Source: Melampsora larici-populina 98AG31 (Eukaryota; Basidiomycota; Pucciniomycetes; Pucciniales; Melampsoraceae). Taken from it: 64,000 bases of DNA. The notes below the pieces were generated by a model. That model saw only the letters and a list, made by a program, of their open reading frames with translations, was not told where the DNA came from and ran no database searches. Position 1 is the stretch's first letter. Each line of letters opens with the position of its first letter. The translations under genes and the position numbers were made by a program. Of this stretch, positions 55,849 to 64,000 are shown piece by piece. The stretch is from contig NW_006768806.1 of the NCBI RefSeq assembly GCF_000204055.1, positions 283,677-347,676 of the forward strand, given 5' to 3'.

Positions 55849-58076
55849 CTATTTGTTCAAGACACCGGTTTCCTTCTTGCCCTTGACAACACATGCCACT
55901 TTGTTGAAGATGTCCAGGTAGAAGTCACGAGCGTCAGCTACTATGGCATTTGGTTGAGTACGGTACTTATCTAGCATGGTTTCGTGTCCAACCATGCCCA
56001 CAAATTGGCGATATCTATACATGGTTGGGAGAACTAACTCCCATTCTTCGCCAAAGTGTTCCAACCATTTCCTCTTGACATTATGTGGTGTGGTTTCCTG
56101 CCACCAGGCAAGCAGGCTGGAAACAAGAACAGGGGATGGCCAGCCAGTTTTGAGCTTGGGGACTTTGGCGACAGATGCGACAGATGCTGATGTATTAGAG
56201 CGACTTGATGCTGTTGTCAAACCGGCTTTCAAACTTTCAAAAACACACGGGTCAGTTGGGGTTACCCCTTGAATGACTAATAGAACACCAAAAAGTGCAC
56301 TTACCTGGTATCTTTCTGCCTTTCCACCTCGCCCACTTTGGCACTGGCTTCCAAAGAACTTGGACCAACACCATTGAGTGAAGTCAAGAAATCCACAATC
56401 GAATTTGTTGGAGGAAGAGATGAGAGACGTCGGCGTTTGGTGATTGGTGTAGGTGATCTTTCGTCGTCATCTTCAACAACAATAACTGAAGAACGCTTGC
56501 GAATTCTGTGGCTTGCTATTTCGATTTCCGGTGTTCTAGAAGACTTACTGGTGGAAGCCACCTGGGACCGGTCGGGGGAAAAGTGCGGTGATGAGGGCAT
56601 GTTGCATACCGCGGGGAGCTCCGACTTAGATAGAAAAGCTGAAGGAGGTGGGTTGTTCGGGAAGGACTTTTTGGATTCCTTGTGATTATTCATCACAGTC
56701 GCTGGCACGGTCACGGTCTGCAGACGAGCAATAATGGTACGTTGGCCATGTCGGAATCTTTGAGGGTAACTCACAAGGGTGTCATGCTACCAACGTAAAC
56801 AGCGCCCTGTTGAGAAATTGACACAATAATATGGTATAAATAAACCACTCACCCAAGCACTGATTTTCTTGTCCCAAAAACTCAACGCTTGGTTCCACTG
56901 TTGACCAAGTACATCCAAAACAGCTTGCATCAAGAGTTCACTTTCATCCAGACGTGCTTGTGGCCAATTTGGAAACAACGCAGTGATGACCTTTGGTTCA
57001 ACATCCTGTGTTGTGAAAATCATCAATGAGTTGGTTGTGAGTGTGGAAACAAAATAGAAGAAAATACATACATTGAGCCACAATTGCACAGTCACAAGCT
57101 TTGTCTCGTCGATGAAGGAGGAATTCTTCTGTGCAGCAGCAGCTTCTCGTTCAATCCGATTCTTTTGGATCACAGCCAAGAAATCTTTGGGGACACGACG
57201 GCCAAGTGAGTTGGCCGATTGAGCCCACTGATGAGGAGCCGAAGCTGAGGCCTTGGTGCGCGAGCTTCCAACGTCAAGCAAGGCATTGCTTCTATCGATC
57301 AACCCCAGATTGTTCGTGTGCTGAGCCGTGACATTGCCCGAACCAGAAGCACGAGGGTGTTTGCGGCAAATTCCTGACCCATATGCAATGCAGCACTTCA
57401 AACAACATAAGTCAGTATGTTGTAAACCACAAATACAAAATAATACAGCCGAAATAATATGTACACCACGGCAGTATTGATGTGGGCACTCTTTGTTGGC
57501 CGCCATCTTATGGTTTTGGGATACCTGACCTTCATTGATCCTTTTACATTGGAGGGTTGTTGGGGGCCGGGAGGACTGTGTGCTGTTTGAATCGGTCGTA
57601 TTGGTAGGTGGCATTCCAGCTGACTGTTCCAGGCGGCCTAGGAAGGGATGATGATGAATCCCAGGTGTTGGCGTTGGGCGGATCTCGAGGACTTGGCCAT
57701 CTGGGGAAACTCGTGGGCCCCAGTCGGATTCAAACGAGATGATTGGCCGAGCAACGCCAAGGTTGATAAGAGCGATCTCATGATTAAGCTGATCGCACCG
57801 CCAAGTTCGCCAGTTATGATCATTTTTGTAATTTTGACTTGGGCACTAGGGAACACGAAGATATAATGTAAGATTGATGCAAAAGGAGACAGAAAATATT
57901 ACAGGACTTACCGCAATGCGCCAGGAATCTGTAAGTGCTGTCTTGTAAATCATTGGAATAGAACACTCTGGACACAGGAGCCCAACAGGTCCTTTCAGTA
58001 AGGGCAAGGGTAGCGGTGGGATCCTAGTGGGGTTGGCTAACTGATACCGCTCGCCAATAAGAGTGGGAACTACCAT
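55849..58076 (-). CDS. Element II passenger gene 2: Cys-cluster, multi-segment protein
   Basis: Homologue of 44704-47010, without gap. Starts MVVPTLIGERYQLANPTRIP; CPECSIPMIYKTALTDSWRIA; then WRTWRCDQLNHEIALINLGV..ISFESDWGPRVSPDG; a second cluster KECPHQYC..(intron)..CCIAYGSGICRKHPRAS; PHQWAQSANSLGRRVPKD; LVTVQLWLN; ITALFPNWP..ALSFWDKKISAW; VSYPQRF..RTIIARLQ; a Ser/Pro-rich linker with SSVIVVEDDDERS (SUMO-interaction-like) and KRRR; finally KTGWPSPVLVSSLLAWWQE..MYRYRQFV..DARDFYLDIFN, stop at 55849. About seven exons. The Cys/His pairs may bind zinc; the WPSPV..SSLLAWW..MYRYRQFV block looks helical. No family recognised. Confidence 0.65.
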
Positions 58077-58490
58077 GGAGGGTAGTAAGTGGTTCAGGTG
58101 TGCTGGAGGTGAAATCTGGTTGTTGCGAGATTTGTTCCTTCGTTTGGGCTCCGATGTGGAAGTAGGCGTGAGGTGGATTCTGTCTTTGCTGAGCCGCTGT
58201 CATTATATATATTGTGATTGTGGGTGCAAACAAAGAAAAAGAAAAAAGTGCGAGCAAAGAAAATTTTGGATGAAACACGGGGACTTCAGGGTCTTGCTGA
58301 GCCTGTGACATCTCTGACATCCAGCGTACAGTGGCCAGGTGGTTTTGGTTTCTGACTTGTGTATGAGTTTATTTCATTTTGTTCGACTTAGGTATGGATG
58401 TGTGTACAGGACACCTGTATTGTATCAGAGTATCAGAGTTTTATCAGTATCAGAGTATCAGAAAATTTCCCCCGATTCTCCGATGCTCCC

Positions 58491-59969
58491 CTTGTAGCGC
58501 AGCGAGCATATCTCGCAAAGAGGGACTTATGGGCTCTTATGGGTACTTATGACAGCCAACCATGTTTTGGCCTGTGAAGGGAATGAAATTGCTGAAATGG
58601 GACCGTCAAACTCACTACTATAAATAAGAAATATTGCCAAAGGCAATACCCGTGTTTGGTGCGAATCCCAAGGCGTAAGCCCCGGGTATATAAAATTACT
58701 TGAACAAATGATGAAACACGCCCTACGGGGTGGCTAGGCCCATACATAAAATATAAGAAAAATGACAACTATAACTACTATATATGATAAGGACTCATAA
58801 CCAACAAGAATGAAATAAATGAGTAATAATCATTTTTTTAGAGAAAAAAAAAAAAAAAAAAGAAAGAAAAAAGGAACACATAAAAAATAGACTAAAATAT
58901 TTAATAAAAAAGAAACTGAGATAACTAATACTTGAAAAATAAAAGATATAGAACTAAAGTTAAATATAATTACCTAGGAATAAAACATGACACTTTCCTT
59001 TCAACAGCCTTAGATAGGGAGAAGGAGGGAGGGTTGAAAAAATTTATAACTGGAAAGATAGAGAGAAATTCTTGAGTTTAATGAAATTTGTTGACGATAG
59101 TAACTGCTATGGGAAAGTTGAGGATGATGGTGGTCAACAGCTATGATGTCATAGCTGATGAATCGAGAGATAAGGTCAGGAGAAGTCCGACCCGTCAGTA
59201 TATGTTTACATGTAAAATCATCCAACTTTCCCATTCCACTATGTTAATAACGTGTTACCAACAACGATGAGAAGATTGCTGCCCTTCAAATCTTTGCGCC
59301 CTATGCGTGGATTTTTGTGGACCCAAGAAATGTTCCGTTTGCCTCTTGAAGATGCACAGATCAATCAAAAAAAAATCCCGAGGAACCGAGGAATTCTCTT
59401 CTAGGGTGTCACTGAAGTTCAGGATTTCGGATGTTGTGGAGTGTTTATCCTCATTTCTTTCAATGAGTATTATCGATGCGTCTCATAGAGGCGAAGAAAA
59501 AACTTCTTTCCCTCACCAAAAATTCACCAATGGAGAAAAAGAGGAAGCCAGATTTCACCTGCAAAAAGTCATTCTCCTCACAGGTCAAGAAGTACACTTC
59601 CATTGTCATAGGTCTCTCGCTGCGCTTGAAGCGTACGAGAAGCAGCGAGGGACTTAGTCGAGTTAATTCGAAACCCCTGAAGGTTGAAATTCGATCAAAA
59701 CTGGTTCTAAGTTTCAACTTGACACAGCCTCATCAGTCTGGTCAAGCTGGTCTGCTTCTGGTGTGTCTTTATGTCGACCTCAATTCTAGGTCAATCATCA
59801 AGAATATTAACCCGTTCCATCCACCTTACTAATACCAACAGTAAGTTCACCATCTCCGCATACATCATCCTATAATCCTTCTGACTCTGACCACCTCAAT
59901 CGCTCAGTCAACCAAACTCGCAGCTTCTTCAACTTTTGGTCGTCTCCCAAAAAGCAGCCACAATCCAAT
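58491..59969. other. Target duplication and intergenic DNA
   Basis: Begins with the right target duplication CTTGTAGC (58491-58498), then the rest of the target repeat (GCAGCGAG..). No supported gene. A long A tract lies at about 58838-58862; 59476-59832 is an unsupported 118-codon ORF. The bases just before 59970 should be the promoter and leader of the peroxidase gene. Confidence 0.4.
59614..59660 (-). repeat. Paralogous empty target of elements I/II
   Basis: On -, CTCGCTGCTTCTCGTACGCT followed by TCAAGCGCAGCGAG. Rejoining the host DNA around elements I and II gives TCGCTGCT-TCTCACACG-CTTGTAGC-GCAGCGAG, the same sequence with four differences. It is palindromic (CTCGCTGC .. GCAGCGAG, 8-bp arms), with a second small hairpin inside (GCTTGAAGC). 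Confidence 0.75.
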
Positions 59970-61041
59970 ATGACTTCATCACCACTCTATAACCTCTCTG
60001 CTCCTATGCCAAACGGCTCTGAATTCAAGTTTTCGGATACAAAGAATAAAGTTTTGTTGATCGTGAATGTAGCTAGCAAATGTGGTTTTACTCCACAGGT
60101 CCGTAAATCAAAGTACTGTGATCCTTGAAAACCCCTGACTTACTGTAACCAGTGATCGGACTTCCCAATGACGAATCGTGATCCCGCTATTTGAGAGTCA
60201 CTGATTTCTGTATTGCTCTTTTCCGTTTCCGATCACGCAAACGCGATCTCCAAAACACTCGTATCATATCAGTACGAAGGATTAGAAAAGTAAGTCATCC
60301 AACCCACATTTTTTGGTGATCACATATTACCACACTTGACTTACACGTTTAATATTTCAACAGGATTTGGCAAAAATATAAAGAAAAAGATTTCTTAATC
60401 ATTGCATTTCCTAGTAACAACTTTGGTCAACAAGAACCAGGAACCGATGCAGAAGTCGCAAGTTTTTGTAAATTAAAGTGAGTATCTTTTTCATCTTCTT
60501 TAACTCTTTCGATTCATCTTAGATCACTTCAATCCAACTTTGAACTCTTCTCTGTTAGTTATGGTGTTACTTTCCCTATTATGAAAAAGTGTGATGTTAA
60601 TGGTGATACGGCAAGTGAAGTTTATAAGTTCTTGAAGGAAGAAAAGTCTGGTTTGGTAAGTTTTGCGAGAAAATAACCGGTTTTTAATAGATTGATCGGA
60701 AAGTGAAAACGAGGTCCTGATGGCTTATTTGTACTTTTCTGATATCAGCTTGGTCTTACTCGTATCAAATGGAATTTCGAGGTAGCATACCCGCGCTTTA
60801 TATTCAGTATTCTTGATTTTCCTCATGATCTGATTCATTCGTCTTTGTTTATAGAAATTCTTGGTGGATCGTAACGGACACGTTCGATATCGTCATGCTT
60901 CGTGAGTGTTTGTTAAACTCAGCCCTATTACCATTTTGGCTATATCAAACTCATCTATATGTGTTTGCCTGTAGTACGACCAAACCTGAAGCCTTGGAGA
61001 AAGAAATCGAAGAGTTGTTGAACGAGTCTGCCAAAGCCTAA
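59970..61041 (+). CDS. Glutathione peroxidase family, thioredoxin-dependent type
   Basis: Peroxide-reducing enzyme of the Gpx3/Hyr1-like group; in fungi these use thioredoxin and can act as peroxide sensors. Seven exons, 59970-60098, 60273-60289 (17 nt), 60364-60477, 60559-60655, 60749-60781, 60855-60901 and 60975-61041, all in phase, 167 residues, no signal peptide, so cytosolic by default. Peroxidatic Cys38 in NVASKCGFTPQYEGL, Gln in FGQQEPGTD, Trp in WNFEKFLVDRNG; the resolving Cys is in SFCKLNYGVTFPI, as in yeast Gpx3. The usual FPCNQF reads FPSNNF. Seven exons in 1.1 kb shows how intron-dense single-copy genes are here. Confidence 0.93.
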
Positions 61042-62104
61042 GGTTTTATTTACGCATCTCTTCACAGGATATCATGAGCATCATAACTTTCTTCATTACC
61101 TCGACGTTACTTGTGATCGTCGGTATATCTCAATGTAATACCAAAGCATGCGTCTAGGATCAGATGAGTATCACAACTTTCTTCATTACCTCGACGTTAC
61201 TTGTGATCGTCAGTATATCTAAATGTGATACCGAAGCATGCATCTAGGACCAGCCAAGTCATTTTTAGGGAAATGTCAGTCAATTGAAGGTTTTTTAGAC
61301 CTAGCGGCTACACTTTGACGGATTGGCCTTCCTAACTTTTTCATGATGAGGTATGAAACATTCAATGGTTCAAAGAAGTGGACACTGTCACTACGCCATA
61401 TGACTAATATACCATGGAGTTTACTAAAGTCTTTGGATTTAGAAAACCCTGATCATTTTCTGAACTCTTGTGATTAGAAAAACAAGATGAGATTCCAAAG
61501 TTCTATTTTTTCCTGGAACAAAAGTCACATATGACATAACAGTATGTTGTCTAAATATCTGGGGGTTATAAGACTCACTTGGAACCTATTTATTGAAGTT
61601 TGTCCCAATAACTCATTAAGGTCATGAAACTTCTGAATCTGAATGAAAATATTCTTCTCTTGGACATCAATATGATTCTATGTTGGATAAATCAGTAGCC
61701 ACATGAAAGTTCCACTTGTATCAAACAGCAAAAACCCACAAAAGGTATTCCATTTCATCTCGTATCTGAGCTGCTTCAAGTATTTTCTCACGTACATCAC
61801 AAACTTAACTCATATATACTCCTAAAGAAGCAGTTGTTTTAACTCATCTGAAGTCGCGCTGGTTGGCATATGCGTTTGTCTTTCAATGTCGATCTTCATG
61901 ACACTTCCAGAATGATGGTTTCATGTTGAATATGCAGGCCCGAATAGTGGAAATGACCAGCATTACACATTCAATTCCAAGTACATGTATGAGTGAGTGA
62001 TGAAGAAAGGATACAATGTGTCAAACACGTTGACAGCCAGTGTCATTGAGGCAAGAAAAACAATATTCAAAAGGAAAAATTCTGATATTTTTTTCAAAAA
62101 AAAC
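61042..62104. repeat. Intergenic with a 90-bp tandem duplication
   Basis: 61074-61163 and 61164-61253 are two ~90-bp units about 90% identical (AACTTTCTTCATTACCTCGA .. AGCATGCRTCTAGGA), directly after the peroxidase stop, so the 3' UTR is probably duplicated. Nothing else supported up to 62104. Confidence 0.7.
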
Positions 62105-64000
62105 TTATAGTCCTTCCAAAACCAGGACAATCTCGTCCAAAACCGGGACTGGATCAATATCTAGCTGACCATAAGATAGCAAGTCTTCAGATTGCACGTG
62201 TTGAAGCCACTCGGAGGAGTAACAGTCGATGGGTAACCCAGATGGTGCTGGTAGTGAGCTGAGAGGTGCATTTGTTTGCCGGATTCTGGGTCGAGAGGGG
62301 CGACCAGTCTTCTTTCCCACTGAATTGGGTATGCTAGCCTTCCTTTGCTCCATGTACCCATCTAGCAGAACACAAACGTGACCTAACTTTTCGCTACGCC
62401 ATTCAAGCTTTCGTACCAAGCAAGGTATACCATGTCGATTTGGCCCTTCGCTGGTTCCTTCAAGGTCGGTCTCATCATCGCTGCAAGCATTTTCCAATAT
62501 TGCTGAAAGCTTGAACAGCTCACTTGGTTTTGAGAAGACCGCTTTGTCTCTCATTGTCTTCAACTGAATTTCAAACCGTAAGCAAAACTCAATCAGTGAC
62601 TTTGGCAAAGTAATCCATGTGATGCCTAGGTAAGAAATAAGCCTGACTTTTTGAAGTCTACCACGTTGTCGGACTCTGCTTTGAGATTTTTCCAGACGTT
62701 CTGGTTGCCATGATTGCAATCGATATCTATGATTGATCAAAGTAAAGCGTTGAGAATAATTGATCAGCTTCTGATTTGCAGTTCAAAGAGGGACGTCGAT
62801 GAAACATTGATTGTAACACTTCACATACCGCTTTGACAGTGATCGAGCATAGGTCTTCAAACATTTTGTTATGTGAGCATCATTTACTCCACCGATAGCC
62901 ACTCCATTATACTCCCCACACTCTACCAACTTATAGAATATTTGTAAACCAATATTCCAAATCAACTTATTTTCCTTCGATGCTTCTGACTTCGAGAAAT
63001 CTGGACGAAAGCTTGATAGACCTGAAGCTTCCAGCATGTTCTTCATGATTTGAAGCTGTTGAGGTGTTGCATCCTTATGACCGGGTCCGTTCTCATAAGG
63101 GAAGCAAGGATCAGTTTCGTCGCGAGTTCCTGATGTGGAAGGGTCTTCTGGTACATTCGTTGTATCGTCTGTCGGATCGGGCAGCTTTGAGCCTTCTTTG
63201 ATGCCTAGCAGTGTGTCAACATGAAATCTGATGCGATCCTACATAATCAAACATGTGAAAAATTAGACATTGGTCATGTGATTCGACATTTGTGATGTAT
63301 GAACAAAAAACTTACTGCAGTACGTCCTCCACGTCTTTTGCTGGGGCTCGGAGTAGAATCACTATTGCCAAGCAATGCACTCAACTTGTGCACAACTTTA
63401 GTCAATGCTTTGAATTCGCTTTCAAGGTGTTTGACCTTTTGGTTAGTTCGTATCAAAAGTAAGTGGAGGTTCTCGATATCTGGTGTTCTGCTCTCGGGCA
63501 TAGTGGAGCTAATTTGAATATACGGAATCAAAAGTGATAAAAGTGGGATAGTCAAAAGTAAGCATTGAAGTGTTTCCAACCTTGTTATATGAGCAAGAGA
63601 CTTACTTTGCTTGTGGAATATCTGACGCAGGGTTCTTAGTAGGAGAAGGGCCGCTTTTTCGAGCTTTCACACTAGGAGAGGGGCGGCGGGAATGTACATG
63701 AGTGTGATCAGCCTCAGTATCGGATTGGTCTGTGCCGTCATCGTCGGGGTGCCAGTCAGAAATTGAAGGTGTGGGACTTCTTGCTTTAGATTTTCCTTTG
63801 TCCTGATTCGATTTTGGTTCTGGTGAAGTAGAGGAGAGTATGGTAGGGTGTGGTCGAGGGTATAAAAGTCGGTTGTGCTCCCTGCTCGGGATAAATGGAA
63901 CTGAAGAGCCAGCTTCAGGGGTGATAGTAGCTGAGATATGCGTAGCCTGTGTATTTGATTGGGCTGAAAATAAGGGGATAGAAGGAGATCAATTTTGGAT
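62105..64000 (-). CDS. Unknown rust-type repetitive-family protein, 5' end beyond window
   Basis: Multi-exon gene on - running off the right edge. In order: a Ser/Pro-rich, charged region (about 64000-63605), a coiled-coil-like exon MPESRTPDIENLHLLLIRTN..VKHLESEFKAL (63500-63315), DRIRFHVDTLLGIKEGS, MKNMLEASGLSSFRPDFSKS..IWNIGLQIFYKLVE..ITKCLKTYARSLSKR (about 63046-62830), and a last exon with RLQSWQPERLEKSQSRVRQRGR.. to RPRIRQTNAPLSSLPAPSGL, CYSSEWLQHV, stop at 62105. The closing R-x-R..S..GLP..WL pattern resembles a large, uncharacterised family that I recall as multi-copy in rust and mushroom genomes; unverified. No catalytic motif seen. Confidence 0.6.

Larger units (their letters stand above)
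47427..58490 (+). mobile_element. Element II: 11.1-kb three-gene KDZ-like DNA transposon
   Basis: Left end CGGTAAACTCGGTAAACTGG (the first 9 bp duplicated) and right end, inverted, GGGAGCATCGGAGAATCGGG. CTGATA motifs just inside (left about 47470-47495; right TATCAG x4-6 at 58425-58470). Perfect 8-bp duplication CTTGTAGC at 47419-47426 and 58491-58498. Same gene order as element I. Proteins are clearly homologous but diverged, so II is a different family member, not a local duplicate. The extra 2 kb is mostly tandem repeats between genes. Confidence 0.88.

Noticed and set aside
38405..58490. Single 20-kb element with an internal duplication
   Set aside because: Each half has its own inverted ends and its own 8-bp target duplication, and protein divergence is too high for a recent duplication.
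1..64000. CRISPR arrays, bacterial operators, riboswitches
   Set aside because: Spliceosomal introns throughout show a eukaryotic genome, and no regularly spaced identical repeats of CRISPR type exist; tandem arrays are contiguous.

Overview
The window looks like nuclear DNA of a basidiomycete, most likely a rust fungus (Pucciniales). Genes are AT-rich and carry many short introns (about 55-110 nt, gt..ag). Single-copy genes are separated by long TE-rich stretches, and CxC-type KDZ transposases are present. Two assembly gaps (100 and 519 Ns) lie inside repeats. All gene models below are my own splice reading from the sequence. Family names come from recognised motifs, not from searches.

Layout. 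1-15 kb is mostly host genes: the 3'-truncated end of an Lpx1-like alpha/beta hydrolase (-), a small unknown ORF (-), an old foldback repeat, gamma-tubulin (+), a cytochrome P450 (+) and a choline-transporter-like (CTL/Pns1) membrane protein (+). 16.0-22.5 kb is a tyrosine-recombinase retrotransposon (gag, RT, RNase H, YR; - strand) with A1-ORFs-B1-A2-B2 split direct repeats. A second P450 (-) lies at 23.1-25.2 kb. 26.2-34.1 kb is a decayed second copy of the same retroelement (+), carrying two MITE insertions and an assembly gap. Two host genes follow on the - strand: a secreted heme-thiolate peroxygenase (34.3-36.7 kb) and a small Tim17-like membrane protein (37.6-38.2 kb).

38.4-58.5 kb is the most unusual part. 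Two related but clearly diverged DNA transposons (about 9.0 and 11.1 kb) sit side by side, each bounded by imperfect terminal inverted repeats and a perfect 8-bp target duplication, with only 9 bp between the two duplications. Each carries the same three genes: a CxC5/CxC6-type KDZ-like transposase on + at one end, and two uncharacterised genes on -, one with a small OB-fold-like protein and one with Cys-rich, proline/serine-rich and globular segments. CTGATA/TATCAG motifs cluster just inside the ends. A paralogue of the empty target, a short palindromic repeat, survives at 59.6 kb and supports both boundaries. The remainder holds a seven-exon glutathione-peroxidase gene (59.97-61.04 kb, +) and a lineage-specific unknown gene (-) that runs off the right edge.

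The host genes do not form an obvious pathway. The transposon genes presumably act together: the transposase on the ends, and the two conserved passenger genes in an unknown accessory role.
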